A DNA stretch of 64,000 nucleotides from an uncultured Desulfobacteraceae bacterium (GTDB taxonomy: Bacteria; Desulfobacterota; Desulfobacteria; Desulfobacterales; UBA5852): NCBI GenBank assembly GCA_913060875.1, contig CAJXSL010000001.1:1143398-1207397 (forward strand), written 5' to 3'. The translations under genes were made by a program, and so were the position numbers. The notes below the pieces were generated by a model. That model saw nothing but the letters and a program-made list of their open reading frames with translations. It ran no database searches and was not told the DNA's origin. This document shows, piece after piece, positions 50,529 to 60,545 of the stretch (positions are counted from its first letter, which is position 1; each line of letters begins with the position of its first letter).

Positions 50529-51290
50529 TTAGACGGGTTTGTCGCGGCGTTCTTTCCAGCGGCGCGCTTTCCGGCGTTCCTTCTTCCAATCCTTGGCGCC
50601 AGGCTTGCGGCCCCCGGCTTTTCCGGACCCAGGACCCTGCGTCAGGCGTTCCATATCCACCGTGAAACTTCCGGGTGTTCGGGGCGGTGATGGCGGGGAC
50701 GCAGCGGTTGTGCCCTCCGGTTCGCGGCGCCTGATGGATTTGGGCACTTTGGGCAGGCGGCAGCAGTCGGGCGGCACTTCGGCCGTGAGAAAGACGCGAT
50801 CACCGAATTGTTGGAACCCATGTCCCCGCTGGAGGGTATTTTGGACATGCACCGTGACGATGACGGGTTCGGTATCCCGCCGCTGTCCGACTCTCTGGGC
50901 AAGGTCCCGGGTGGCCAACAGGACCACCCGGCCGGTGTGTCCCTGGGGACGCAATCCATATTTTTGCGTGGTTTCGTAAGCCCGCCGGCGGACAGGGGTG
51001 TAGAGCAATTTGGGGCAATCGGCTGTTTCCCGGAATCCATCCAGCTGGGACCGGTCTGCGGCCCGCATGAGGTGCCCCTGTATCTCAAGGACAGGTTTTC
51101 TCAAGTGGTAGGACAAGTTTTCCAGGTGATGGCCCCGGACGGCATGCCAACCCTCTTCATGCAATGCCTTGAGCACATCGGCGGTGGGGATATAGCCTTG
51201 GGCATTGGTGACCAGACCGAATTCATCGGGATGGCGCCCCGTCAGGTAGTGAATGAAACGCGCCAGTTGTTCGGTTTTCTTGAGATCCAT
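50529..51290 (-). CDS. KptA/Tpt1-like RNA 2'-phosphotransferase, with altered active-site motif
   Basis: A 253-residue protein. N-terminal part ARFIHYLTGRHPDEFGLVTN with GYIPTADVLKAL, and central part KYGLRPQGHTGRVVLLATRD, GQRRDTEPVIVTVHV and FLTAEVPPDC follow KptA. KptA/Tpt1 removes a 2'-phosphate from RNA using NAD+. The usual HGT motif appears as LLYTPVRRR, so a catalytic His/Arg arrangement may be altered. A Lys/Arg-rich tail of about 60 residues is unusual. It is divergent from hemL. Confidence 0.75.
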   Translation of the reverse strand: MDLKKTEQLARFIHYLTGRHPDEFGLVTNAQGYIPTADVLKALHEEGWHAVRGHHLENLSYHLRKPVLEIQGHLMRAADRSQLDGFRETADCPKLLYTPVRRRAYETTQKYGLRPQGHTGRVVLLATRDLAQRVGQRRDTEPVIVTVHVQNTLQRGHGFQQFGDRVFLTAEVPPDCCRLPKVPKSIRRREPEGTTAASPPSPPRTPGSFTVDMERLTQGPGSGKAGGRKPGAKDWKKERRKARRWKERRDKPV

Positions 51291-51606
51291 GGTGTCTCTT
51301 TCGGTGGCATGAATCGAAAAAGCAGGCTATGCCAAGGGGTCGCTTGACCCTGCGGTGTCGATTTGTTAAATTTTTATGCTTATTTATACAATGCGCAGCC
51401 TTCGACTGACCGATGATGCCGGTCCTGTTTGATAATGCCAAGCGCCATCGGCAGCGTTACTGAACATCCGGTGATACGTCCATGTCAAGAATCATTTCCG
51501 AATGCGGTCCTTGGATTTGGCTGGCAAATCACCGCCGAAGGGACGGACGGAGGCCCATGGCGGGGGCAGGCGTGATTCATTTTCCGGAAGAAAGGGATTT
51601 CCAACC
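51291..51606. promoter_or_regulatory. Divergent region kptA-like / hemL with a promoter candidate
   Basis: In these 316 bp the plus strand has TTGTTA (51363-51368), a 16-bp spacer and TATACA (51385-51390), a plausible sigma-70 promoter for hemL in the only AT-rich stretch. The rest holds no gene or repeat that I can see. Confidence 0.45.
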
Positions 51607-52896
51607 ATGAAAACCGATCGTTCGACGACGCTGTTTCAGCGTTCCCAAGCATTCATCCCGGGGGGGGTCAACAGCCCGGTCCGGGCCTGTAAGTCCGTTG
51701 GCAGTCTTCCCCGGTTTATCGACCGGGCCGAAGGGTGTCGCCTGGTCGATGCGGATGGCAATACCTATATCGATTATGTGGGCTCCTGGGGGCCGATGAT
51801 ACTGGGGCACCGCCACCCGGCCGTGGTCCAGGCCATTTCCGATGTGCTCGCGCGGGGCACCAGTTTCGGCGCTCCCACCGACCTCGAACTGGAACTCGCG
51901 CGCCGGGTGACCGAAGCGGTTCCTTCAGTCGAGATGGTCCGGATGGTCAATTCGGGCACCGAAGCCACCATGAGCGCCATCCGCCTGGCCCGGGGCGTGA
52001 CCGGGCGGGACATTGTGATTAAATTCGACGGCTGCTATCATGGCCATGCCGACACCCTTCTGGTGGACGCCGGATCGGGCGTCGCCACCTTGAATATCCC
52101 GGGCAGTCCCGGCGTCCCGGCGTCCGTTGTCCAGCACACCCTGTCGCTGCCCTATAACAGCCCGGAGGCGGTCCAAGCCGTCATGGCGGAAAAAGGCGGG
52201 GATGTGGCGGCCATTATCGTGGAGCCTGTGGCCGGCAATATGGGCATGGTGGCGCCCAAGCCCGGTTTTCTGGAAACCCTGCGGGAGGTGACGGCGCAAA
52301 ACGGCAGTCTGTTGATCTTCGATGAAGTCATGTGCGGGTTCCGCGTGGCTTACGGCGGCGCCCAAAGCCTGTACGATATTCGCCCGGACCTGACCTGCTT
52401 TGGCAAAATCATCGGCGGGGGCATGCCGGTGGGGGCCTATGGCGGGCGGCAGGATATCATGGGCCAGATTGCGCCGGAAGGGGCGATTTATCAGGCGGGA
52501 ACCCTTTCCGGCAACCCCGTGGCCATGGCTGCGGGGCTGGCCACCCTGGAACAGTTGCGAAAGCCCGGTGCCTACGAAACGTTGGAGAACCGCTCGCGAC
52601 GCCTGGCCGAGGGGTTGGCCGAAGCCGCCCGGCGCAACAGGATACCGGTGTCATTCAACCGGGTGGGCTCCATGTTGGGCATGTTTTTTACGGATCAGCC
52701 GGTTGTGGATTTCGCATCTGCCAAAATGAGTGATCTGGACCGTTTCGGGCGTTACTACCGGCACATGCTGGATGCCGGTATCTATCTGGCGCCGTCCCAG
52801 TTCGAAGCCGGTTTTGTATCCCTGGCCCATGATGACGACGCCATAGCGCAAACGCTTGAAGCTGCTGACGCCGCGCTGGCGACCCTTTCCGCGTAA
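51607..52896 (+). CDS. hemL: Glutamate-1-semialdehyde 2,1-aminomutase
   Basis: HemL makes 5-aminolevulinate from glutamate-1-semialdehyde in the C5 haem/sirohaem/corrinoid pathway, with PLP. The 429-residue protein shows FIPGGVNSPVRACKSVG, DYVGSWGPMILGHRHP, MVNSGTEATMSAIRLARG, DEVMCGFRVAYGG and the PLP lysine in TCFGKIIGGGMPVGAYGG. The ATG at 51607 has an AAAGGGA site. It is followed by a cyclase gene 20 bp on. Confidence 0.96.
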   Translation: MKTDRSTTLFQRSQAFIPGGVNSPVRACKSVGSLPRFIDRAEGCRLVDADGNTYIDYVGSWGPMILGHRHPAVVQAISDVLARGTSFGAPTDLELELARRVTEAVPSVEMVRMVNSGTEATMSAIRLARGVTGRDIVIKFDGCYHGHADTLLVDAGSGVATLNIPGSPGVPASVVQHTLSLPYNSPEAVQAVMAEKGGDVAAIIVEPVAGNMGMVAPKPGFLETLREVTAQNGSLLIFDEVMCGFRVAYGGAQSLYDIRPDLTCFGKIIGGGMPVGAYGGRQDIMGQIAPEGAIYQAGTLSGNPVAMAAGLATLEQLRKPGAYETLENRSRRLAEGLAEAARRNRIPVSFNRVGSMLGMFFTDQPVVDFASAKMSDLDRFGRYYRHMLDAGIYLAPSQFEAGFVSLAHDDDAIAQTLEAADAALATLSA

Positions 52897-52916
52897 GGGG
52901 AGGGCGGTTATCTCCA

Positions 52917-55544
52917 ATGATGGGAGAAAATGAAATGGGCGTAAGGAGTTGGTTCCAAAAACTGTCGCTCGGCCAGAAGGATCTTTACTATCGCATGATT
53001 CTGGCCTTCGGCCTGTTTTTTCTGTCGCCGCTGGTGGGATTCCTTTACTTTGCCTACACGTACGATCTCCTTCAGAATCCTTACACCCTTTATTTTTTGC
53101 TGAGTTTTTTCGTGTTGTCGCTGGCCGGGTTTTTCATGCTGCGGCGTCTTTTCGACCAGATCCACAATGTCTCCCGCGATGTTGCCCGCAAGGTGGTGAC
53201 CGGTTTCCACGTCGACCAGTTGACCACCGGTAAAAACGAACTGCAGAACATTGTCCAGTCGGTCAACGCCATCGAAAACCAGTTTGGGCGAACCTTGCAT
53301 CAACTGGAGATGAAAGCTTCGGAAATGGCCATCCTCAAGGAGCTTTCCGAGCTTTGCTATGTGACGTTCGATCCGGAAGAGATTCTCTATGTCACCCTTG
53401 AACGGGCCCTTTCCCTGACCAAGTCCGATATCGGCTCGGTGCTGGTTCTGGAAAAAGCCGATGCGCGCTATTTTACGGTCAAAGCCAGTATCGGCACCGG
53501 CCGGCATATCAAAATCGGTGACCGCATTGATTTCGAAACCAGCATCGCCAAATATGCCGTCATCAACAAATCCCCCCTGGTTGTGGAGGACGTGGAGAAA
53601 GACAGCCGTTTTGGCCGGGCCAACCTGGCCCAATACGGTACGAAATCTTTTATCTGCATGCCCATCAAAACCAGCAAGGAAATCGTCGGCGTGGTGACGA
53701 TTTCCCGACGGGATGGCGCCCGAACCTACACCCATGATGATGTGGAGGCCCTGACGCCTTTGCTGAGCAACGCCGCCTTTTCCTATGAAAATCTTCAATT
53801 GATTCAGCAGAACGAGGAGAACGGCAGGCAGTTGAAGACGATTGAAAAAGTCTTTCGTATCATCAATTCCAGTTTTCGCGATGCGGAGTTGCTGCATGCC
53901 ATTATGGCGGAAATCAAGGCCATCATTCCGTTCACCATGGCGACCGTGATGACCCTGAGCGAAAACAGGGCGGGGCACCTGACGATTTATGAAGTCCTGT
54001 CGTCAGGACCGAACCGGATTGCGCGCGGCAGCAGTTTCCCGTTGCAGGGGACTGTTTTCGAGCGTGTCATCCGGCAGGACGCCCTGGTCTTCGTCGATGA
54101 CTTCCGTCAATTGCAGCATCCCGCCGAGCGCCGGCTCATGGGGCCTGAAGGCAGTCGTGCCGGCGTGGCGGCCCCCTTGCGGATGGAGGGGGAGGTCAAA
54201 GGGGTCTTGGCCATGGCCGGGCCTGACGATGCCCTTTTCCGTGAGCGCAAGGAACTCATCGGTTGGATGGCCAATACCCTGGCCCTGGCCATCGAGCGCA
54301 GCAACCTTTCGGCCGCTGTTTTCAAAAGGGACCGGGAGTTGGGCAGCATCAAACAAATCGGAAGCGCCCTGGCGTCCTCCACCTTTGAAATGAAGCAGGT
54401 GCTCAAGTACACCATGGATATGATCCGCGTGATCATGAATGTGGAGGCGGGTTCGCTGTTGTTCCTCAAAGGGGATGAACTTAAATTTGCCGTGGCCTTC
54501 AATACCAAGGTGAAATCCAACATGACCCACCCCATTCGTCTGGGGCAGGGGATTGCCGGCTATGTGGCTGCCAAGGGCAAGGCCATCATCGTGAATGACA
54601 CCAACCGTTCGCCGCATTTTTTTTCCGGTGTCGATCGTTCGACCGGATTCAGCACCCGTTCGGCGCTGTGTGTGCCCATGATTTCCAAGGGGCGGGTGAT
54701 CGGTGTCATCGAAGTTCTCAACAAGATCAACGGTGATTTTACGGCCGGCGATGAAGATTTGCTCCAGTCGATTGCTTCCTCGGTGAGCATTGCCATCGAA
54801 AATGCGCGGCTGTACCGTGAGACTGTTTCCATGGCCGATCACGAGCGCAGCATGCGGCGCATGTTCCAGAAATTCGTGCCCAAAGAAGTCCTGGACCGCA
54901 TCCTGCACGGATCGGAAACCGAAAAAACCGTTATCGAGGAGTTGCGAACCCTCACCCTGCTGAACCTGGACATCCGTGGATTTTCACTTTTATCCAAGAA
55001 TATCGGCCCCCAGAAGACCGTCTCCCTGCTGAACCGGTTTTTTACCCTCATGGGGGACATTGTTTTCAAACATCACGGCATCGTGGATAAATATCTGGGG
55101 GATGGATTCCTGGCCATCTTCGGGGCTCCGGTTGCCAGCACGCGGGATGCGGACAATGCGCTGACCGCGGCCCTTGAGATGCGGCGGGCCCTTAAACGGG
55201 CCAACCAGATTTTTCGCAAAGAATTCGGAACCGCCATTAATATCGGCACCAGCATCCTGACCGGCGAGGTGGTGGTGGGGAATATCGGTTTCGAAAAAAA
55301 GATGGACTACACGGTGATCGGCGATGCGGTCAACGCCGTTTTCCGTCTCCAGGATTTGACCCGCTTTTACCCCGATGGGATTTTGCTTGGGGAAACCACC
55401 CGCCGTGCCTGCCGTTCCACCTTCAACCTCATGCGCATTGACGAAATGCTCGGCGATTTGAAGCTCTATGCGCTGCTGGATGAAACCAACGAAGAAACCG
55501 CCCGGGGAAAACTGGTGGAGTTGGCCCAGCCGGGCCGGTCCTGA
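52917..55544 (+). CDS. Membrane adenylate/guanylate cyclase (class III) with GAF domains
   Basis: An 875-residue signalling protein. Two membrane helices (about 25-47 and 57-75) are followed by a HAMP-like linker, then three GAF-like domains (about 130-300, 305-460 and 475-640) and a class III cyclase domain (about 660-860). Cyclase metal aspartates are in LNLDIRGFSLLS and DKYLGDGFLAIFG; the transition-state Asn/Arg pair lies in VIGDAVNAVFRLQ. There is no periplasmic sensor of size, so signals are probably cytoplasmic small molecules. cAMP versus cGMP cannot be judged surely. It is coupled closely to hemL (20 bp). Confidence 0.9.
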   Translation: MMGENEMGVRSWFQKLSLGQKDLYYRMILAFGLFFLSPLVGFLYFAYTYDLLQNPYTLYFLLSFFVLSLAGFFMLRRLFDQIHNVSRDVARKVVTGFHVDQLTTGKNELQNIVQSVNAIENQFGRTLHQLEMKASEMAILKELSELCYVTFDPEEILYVTLERALSLTKSDIGSVLVLEKADARYFTVKASIGTGRHIKIGDRIDFETSIAKYAVINKSPLVVEDVEKDSRFGRANLAQYGTKSFICMPIKTSKEIVGVVTISRRDGARTYTHDDVEALTPLLSNAAFSYENLQLIQQNEENGRQLKTIEKVFRIINSSFRDAELLHAIMAEIKAIIPFTMATVMTLSENRAGHLTIYEVLSSGPNRIARGSSFPLQGTVFERVIRQDALVFVDDFRQLQHPAERRLMGPEGSRAGVAAPLRMEGEVKGVLAMAGPDDALFRERKELIGWMANTLALAIERSNLSAAVFKRDRELGSIKQIGSALASSTFEMKQVLKYTMDMIRVIMNVEAGSLLFLKGDELKFAVAFNTKVKSNMTHPIRLGQGIAGYVAAKGKAIIVNDTNRSPHFFSGVDRSTGFSTRSALCVPMISKGRVIGVIEVLNKINGDFTAGDEDLLQSIASSVSIAIENARLYRETVSMADHERSMRRMFQKFVPKEVLDRILHGSETEKTVIEELRTLTLLNLDIRGFSLLSKNIGPQKTVSLLNRFFTLMGDIVFKHHGIVDKYLGDGFLAIFGAPVASTRDADNALTAALEMRRALKRANQIFRKEFGTAINIGTSILTGEVVVGNIGFEKKMDYTVIGDAVNAVFRLQDLTRFYPDGILLGETTRRACRSTFNLMRIDEMLGDLKLYALLDETNEETARGKLVELAQPGRS

Positions 55545-55548
55545 CCCA

Positions 55549-56892
55549 TCATGCGACCGCGGCCAGGACCAGTCGAAGATCCATGACGTTGGTGTTGGTG
55601 GGGCCGGTCAGCAGCAAATCACCCAGCCGTTCAAACAGGGGATAGGCGTCGTTCTCGACCAGGTGGCGTCGGGGATCCATACCGCAGCTGCGGGCGCGGG
55701 AGGTGGTATGACCGTCCGCGATCGCTCCGGCGGCATCGGTCGGGCCGTCCGTGCCGTCCGTCCCGCCGCTGAGAATCACGATATTTTTCGCCCCCGCGAT
55801 GTCCAGCGCGGCCGACAGGGCAAACTCCTGGTTGCGCCCCCCGCGGCCGCCGCCCTTCAGCGTCACGGTTGTTTCGCCTCCCGAAATGAGGCAGGCCGGG
55901 ACCGGGGCCGGGTGGCCCGTGGCCAGGATCTCCCGCCCCATGGCACCATGTACCCGGGCCACATCCCGTGTTTCCCCTTCCATCAGCGATGACAGGATCA
56001 GGGTGTGGTAACCGCGGGCTTCAGCTTCCTTGCGCGCGGCCTGGACACATTGGCGGTTGCTGCCGACGATGAGATTCTGGGTGCGCGCGAAGCACGCGGC
56101 CGAGGCTTTGGGGGATTCCGGGATTTCCCCGGCGACCCCCCGGCGCAGGTGATGGATGACACGCTCCGGCAGGCGGTCCCGGATGCCGTAATGGTCGACA
56201 ATGGCCATGGCATCCTGGAAGGTGCCGGGGTCGGGCACGGTGGGACCGGAGGCAATGATGTCCAGATCGTCGCCCACCACATCGGAGAGAATGAGGGTGC
56301 AGAGATCGGCCGGATGGACGGCCGCGGCCAGGCGTCCGCCTTTGATGGCGGAAAGATGTTTGCGAATCGTATTCATCTCATGGATGGAAGCTCCGCAGGA
56401 CAGGAGCACCCGGCTGGCCGCCTGTTTGTCGGCCAGCGTCAGTCCCTGATCCGGCAGGGGCAGCAGGGCGGATCCGCCGCCGGATATCAGACAGAAGACA
56501 AGATCACGCGGACCGGATTCACGGGCCATGGCCAGTATCTGTTGGGCGCCGTCGCAGCCGTTTGCGTCCGGGACGGGATGCCCCGCTTCAATAAGGCGTA
56601 CGTTGCGAAGGGGCGCCAGGTGGTCGTACTTAACGGTGACCAAACCGTCTTCCGCCCGATCTTCCAAAAGCGCTTCCAGGGTCCGGGCCATTTCCGCCGC
56701 GGCCTTGCCGGTGCCGATGATGCGAATTTTTTCATAACGGGACAATTCGTAGACTTTGGATCCCACGTGCAGGCGATCGCCGTCCCGGCGGCAATGGGCT
56801 CGTATGGCCGGATCGGGGGCCACGGCGGCAAGTCCGGACTGAAAGATGGCAAGGGCGTCGGCACGCATATCCTGAAGGGATTTGACCGGCAT
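55549..56892 (-). CDS. Glycerate 2-kinase (MOFRL family, GckA/TtuD)
   Basis: A 447-residue type II glycerate kinase: IIGTGKAAAEMARTLE, EAGHPVPDANG, FCLISGGGSALLPLP, INTIRKHLSAIKGGRLA (here MNTIRKHLS), LILSDVVGDDLDIIASGPT and the MOFRL signature GGGRGGRNQEFAL with SGGTDGTDGPTDAAG. It phosphorylates D-glycerate to 2-phosphoglycerate. The ATG at 56892 has GGAG upstream and is preferred to a TTG at 56916. It is convergent with the cyclase, 4 bp from its stop. Confidence 0.92.
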   Translation of the reverse strand: MPVKSLQDMRADALAIFQSGLAAVAPDPAIRAHCRRDGDRLHVGSKVYELSRYEKIRIIGTGKAAAEMARTLEALLEDRAEDGLVTVKYDHLAPLRNVRLIEAGHPVPDANGCDGAQQILAMARESGPRDLVFCLISGGGSALLPLPDQGLTLADKQAASRVLLSCGASIHEMNTIRKHLSAIKGGRLAAAVHPADLCTLILSDVVGDDLDIIASGPTVPDPGTFQDAMAIVDHYGIRDRLPERVIHHLRRGVAGEIPESPKASAACFARTQNLIVGSNRQCVQAARKEAEARGYHTLILSSLMEGETRDVARVHGAMGREILATGHPAPVPACLISGGETTVTLKGGGRGGRNQEFALSAALDIAGAKNIVILSGGTDGTDGPTDAAGAIADGHTTSRARSCGMDPRRHLVENDAYPLFERLGDLLLTGPTNTNVMDLRLVLAAVA

Positions 56893-57145
56893 GGTGATTT
56901 TCTCCGTTGGGTTCAAGGCTCAGGGCATCTAAACGGATCTGTCGGGCAACCTATCAACCTGAAGGGGGTTTGACAATGGACGGGAAATGATTTCGCCAGA
57001 CCGCCACGTATGCAAGATGGGGCTAGTTCTTGACATCCCCCACGCTTCCACGTATGGCCATACCATGATGTTAATTCAAGGGCTTGGGTAGGCAGCAAAC
57101 GCCCATCCTGCCGATTGATTGCTTGTTGTGAAAGAGAATCGCCTG

Positions 57146-57712
57146 ATGACAGACTACCCCGAATCGCTGAAAGGCCAGTTTCTCATGGCCATGCCGGGTT
57201 TGCTGGATCCGAATTTTCATCAAACCGTTATTTGCCTCTCGGAGCATACCCGCGAGGGTGCCGTCGGTATCGTGATCAACCGGGCCCACCCCTCCCTGCG
57301 GGCCGAAACCATTTTCAGCGAGCTGGATATGGCGCATCAGACCGACATCGGGCAGGCCCCGGTCTATCTGGGGGGGCCCGTGCATGCCAGTGAAGTTTTC
57401 ATCCTCCATGGCCGCCCCTTCGACGCGGCGGTCAGCCTGGAAATTACCCCCCACCTGGCCATGAGCACCACCCGGGAGGTGCTGTCGCGCATCGCCATGG
57501 GCAAGGGGCCGGAAGCCTTTATGATCAGCCTGGGATGTGCCGGCTGGGGACCCGGTCAGCTCGAGGCCGAAATTCAGCAAAACGCATGGCTGACAAGTGA
57601 TATCGACGAGGCCATCTTGTTTGAGACACCTGTCGGAGACCGTTGGGAGCGTGCCATGCGGAAGTTGGGGATTGACCCGACCCTGTTGATCGATGCGGCC
57701 GGGCATGCGTGA
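57146..57712 (+). CDS. YqgE/AlgH family protein
   Basis: A 188-residue AlgH-family protein: LKGQFLMAMPGLLDPNFHQT, GAVGIVINR, YLGGPVHASEVFILHG, SLGCAGWGPGQLEAEIQQNAWL. The family is widespread; its function is not settled (a regulatory role was reported for alginate in Pseudomonas). The ATG at 57146 begins at the usual MTDY... start. It is divergent from the glycerate kinase gene and convergent with a small gene at 57746. Confidence 0.92.
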   Translation: MTDYPESLKGQFLMAMPGLLDPNFHQTVICLSEHTREGAVGIVINRAHPSLRAETIFSELDMAHQTDIGQAPVYLGGPVHASEVFILHGRPFDAAVSLEITPHLAMSTTREVLSRIAMGKGPEAFMISLGCAGWGPGQLEAEIQQNAWLTSDIDEAILFETPVGDRWERAMRKLGIDPTLLIDAAGHA

Positions 57713-57745
57713 ATTGGGGTATACGGCCAGGCGGTGCAGAACGCG

Positions 57746-57895
57746 TTATTTTTTCTGGGATTTGGTTTTGTTTTTGGGCTTCTTTTTTTTGAGACAGGTT
57801 TTATCCTTACGGACAAAGGCACACAGCTTCGGATTGTAGTATTCCTTGCAGTTGAGAGGATTATACAGAGGACATTCCGGATGCTTTTCAGACAT
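57746..57895 (-). CDS. Small Cys-rich basic-tailed protein, unknown
   Basis: Translated by hand: 49 residues from ATG at 57895 to TAA at 57746. Cysteines are at 8, 16, 25 and 34 with nearly equal spacing (x7, x8, x8), in ECPLYNPLNCKEYYNP, KLCAFVRKD and TCLKKKK, followed by a tail of Lys/Asn/Gln. An AAAGGGA site lies ahead of the ATG. The regular Cys spacing argues for a real product with a metal-binding or compact fold. I do not recognise a family. Confidence 0.65.
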   Translation of the reverse strand: MSEKHPECPLYNPLNCKEYYNPKLCAFVRKDKTCLKKKKPKNKTKSQKK

Positions 57896-58206
57896 GGGGT
57901 CGATTCCCTTTGAGCTTCTGGTGTTTTCAGCAGTCAGCGTCGTTTTGGTAACATAAAATCGTTGATTTTACAAGCGCTTATGTTTTTCTCCATATACAAT
58001 GGGCCCTTTTTCAGCCGTTTATCTTGCCGTGTAAATCGTTTTGACAATCACCTTAAGACATTGTAATCATTGGCCGCGCCGGGACAATCGCCGCCCACCG
58101 GACGATGGATGGGGCGGTGCTCATCCCTGCGGTCTCGTTTCCATGGATTTCAGCAACCACATTAAAGGCAAACGGCCATTCCGGCTGTTGGTGACACCGA
58201 TACAGC
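57896..58206. promoter_or_regulatory. Intergenic region with sigma-70 promoter for the dynamin-like gene
   Basis: On the plus strand TTGACA (58041-58046) is followed after 17 bp by TAATCA (58064-58069), or after 15 bp by TGTAAT. This is a plausible promoter about 135 bp upstream of the dynamin-like ATG. The left part is AT-rich and may hold the promoter of the minus-strand small gene. No RNA gene was seen. Confidence 0.5.
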
Positions 58207-60450
58207 ATGCAAGCATACGACGATCTTAAAAACGAACTGATCGATCTCACTCAGGAATTTGCCGCCTTGATCGAAAGGGCCGGCACAACCAACGGCCTGG
58301 CCGGGGAATCGCTTCAGAAAAGCCTGGCCTCCTGTCAAACGATCAAGCGGCAGTTGGATGAAGAAACCATCCGGGTCGCGGTGGTCGGCCCCATCAAGTC
58401 CGGCAAGAGTTCCTTTGCCAATGCGCTTCTCGGCGGCGACTACCTGAAACGGGGCGCCGGGGTCGTGACGTCTTTCGTCACCCGGGTTCATTGCGGCACA
58501 GATCTCAAAGCCGAGTTGCAGTTCAAGACCTGGGATGAAATCAACGAGGATATCGAACACGCCCTGGTGTTGTTTCCCTCCCTGGACTGGCATGCGGAGG
58601 AGGGCGGCTTCGACATCCGCCGGGATGCGGAGCGCCGCGCCCTGCAGCAGGCCCTGGATGCGCTCAACCCCGATCAATTGCTTTCCCGCGATGCCCGTAA
58701 TGCCAACAGCGTTCTGCTGTCCTCCTACCTGAAGGGCTTTGAGCGCGTAAAGGACATTCTGTCGTCGACCCACGAAACCATCTGTTACGAGGCCGACCGG
58801 TTTGCCGAACACCGGGATTTTGCCGGCGACGATGCCCTGGCCGTCTATTTGAACGACATTCGCCTGGAAATCGACAGCCCTCATCTAAAACCCCACATGG
58901 AACTGGCAGACTGCCAGGGCAGTGATTCGCCGAATCCACTGCACCTGGCCATGATCCAGGATTATCTCCTGCAGACCCATCTCCTGGTCTATGTCATCAG
59001 CAGCCGCACCGGGCTGCGGCGCGCCGATATCCGTTTTCTCTCCATCATCAAGAAGATGGGGATCATCGACAATATGCTGTTCATCCTGAACATCGATTTC
59101 AGTGAACATGATTCCCTGGAGGATCTGGAGCAGCTCGAGCGCAAAGTCGCCGATGAACTGGCCCTCCTGCGCCCGGAGCCCCAGATATTTTCCCTCTCCG
59201 CCCTGTTGAATCTCTTCCGGGCCCAGCCCGATCAATTGTCCGCCAAGGATCGCCAGCGTCTGGAACAGTGGGAAAAAGACCCGGACCTGAAGGCCTACTC
59301 CGATGGGGAGACCAAGCGTTTCCTGGCGGCCCTGAAGGACAAGCTGATCAATGAATCCCTCACCCTGCTGTTGCGCAATCACGTGGAGCGCCTGCTGGTC
59401 ATGACCGCCGATTTGAGCAATATGGTGGGGGTGAAACGCGAACTGCTGCTGGCGGACGAATCCAAGGCGGTGGAGATCGTGGCCCGCATCATGCGCAACC
59501 AGGATCAGATGGCCCGCATCCGATCGGTGATCCGGAGCACCCTGGAGGGCAGCATCCGGAAGATTCGCAAGGAGCTGCGCAGCGATGTGGACCGCTTCTT
59601 CGATCCCCGCTCCGGCGACATCATGACGGCGGTGGTGGATTTCATCCGTCGCTACAACGTGCCGTCCTGGCAGGAGCATCTGGACGGCCTGACGGCGTCC
59701 GGATTTGCGAACACCCTCTATCAGGTCTTCCAGGAATTCAAGCAGGCCCTGGACGGGTTTATCGCCGAGTCCGTGAACCCGGAAATCTTTCATTTCGTGC
59801 GCGAACGTGAACAGCGGATTGTGGACTATATGCACGATGTGGCCGGTCCCTACGGGGCCATGGTGGAAGATGCCGTCCATGATTTCCAGAAGACGGCGGA
59901 AGATCTCGAAATTTCCCAGCCGGTGAACAACGTGCGCCACCAACCGGCCCTGCCGGGGCTGGAAACCATTCGTCAGGCGGCCGGCCTGAAACTGCCGCCG
60001 GCCGGTGCCGCCATGCGCTATTCGGCCAAGGTTAAAACCGAAGCCATCATGCGCCTGGGGGCCTACAAACTCCTGCGGGGGTTCCGGAAGCTGATCCGCA
60101 AGCCGGTGGCTGCCGATCGGCGGGAAGAAATCCAGGCCCTCAAAGACGGCGTCGAACGGATGAAGAAGGAAACCGAGCGTTCCGTGCTTTTCCACTTCAA
60201 AGACTACCGCGAAAACATAAAATTCAGATATATTTTTCAAATGGTGGAGTCAGTTGCCACGCAGATCTCGGACGCCCTTCTGGACCGGTTCCAGACGTAC
60301 GAGGACGATCTGACCCAGATGGCCGAATCGATCGATGCAACCCAGGCGGACAAGAGTTCCCGGGCGGATGCCCTGCGGGAATTTGCCGCCGGCACGGATC
60401 TTCTCTACCAGCGGGCCCAACGCCTGCGGGATGCCGTCGTGCCGCATTGA
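58207..60450 (+). CDS. Bacterial dynamin-like GTPase
   Basis: A 747-residue dynamin-superfamily protein. The GTPase domain has P-loop GPIKSGKSSF (61-70), a switch region GVVTSFVTRVH, G3-like ELADCQGSDSPNP and G4-like FILNIDFSEHD. A long helical part follows (about 380-740) with membrane-active-type amphipathic stretches and no clear transmembrane helix, as in bacterial dynamin-like and YjdA/CrfC relatives. Such proteins act on membranes or chromosome positioning. A ParA-type ATPase gene follows 95 bp on. Its function here is not known. Confidence 0.85.
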   Translation: MQAYDDLKNELIDLTQEFAALIERAGTTNGLAGESLQKSLASCQTIKRQLDEETIRVAVVGPIKSGKSSFANALLGGDYLKRGAGVVTSFVTRVHCGTDLKAELQFKTWDEINEDIEHALVLFPSLDWHAEEGGFDIRRDAERRALQQALDALNPDQLLSRDARNANSVLLSSYLKGFERVKDILSSTHETICYEADRFAEHRDFAGDDALAVYLNDIRLEIDSPHLKPHMELADCQGSDSPNPLHLAMIQDYLLQTHLLVYVISSRTGLRRADIRFLSIIKKMGIIDNMLFILNIDFSEHDSLEDLEQLERKVADELALLRPEPQIFSLSALLNLFRAQPDQLSAKDRQRLEQWEKDPDLKAYSDGETKRFLAALKDKLINESLTLLLRNHVERLLVMTADLSNMVGVKRELLLADESKAVEIVARIMRNQDQMARIRSVIRSTLEGSIRKIRKELRSDVDRFFDPRSGDIMTAVVDFIRRYNVPSWQEHLDGLTASGFANTLYQVFQEFKQALDGFIAESVNPEIFHFVREREQRIVDYMHDVAGPYGAMVEDAVHDFQKTAEDLEISQPVNNVRHQPALPGLETIRQAAGLKLPPAGAAMRYSAKVKTEAIMRLGAYKLLRGFRKLIRKPVAADRREEIQALKDGVERMKKETERSVLFHFKDYRENIKFRYIFQMVESVATQISDALLDRFQTYEDDLTQMAESIDATQADKSSRADALREFAAGTDLLYQRAQRLRDAVVPH

Positions 60451-60545
60451 AGGGGCGGGGTTGCGCCTAAACGCCCACCCGTCGCCACCCGGCCGCAATG
60501 CTGTTGGCAGACCTGACCTGCCGCAAAATCAAGGGAGGTGTGTGC

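Noticed and set aside
58885-60240. 451-codon open frame antisense to the dynamin-like gene
   Set aside because: Reflection of the real gene; very high His and Gln content, no motif, no ribosome-binding site.
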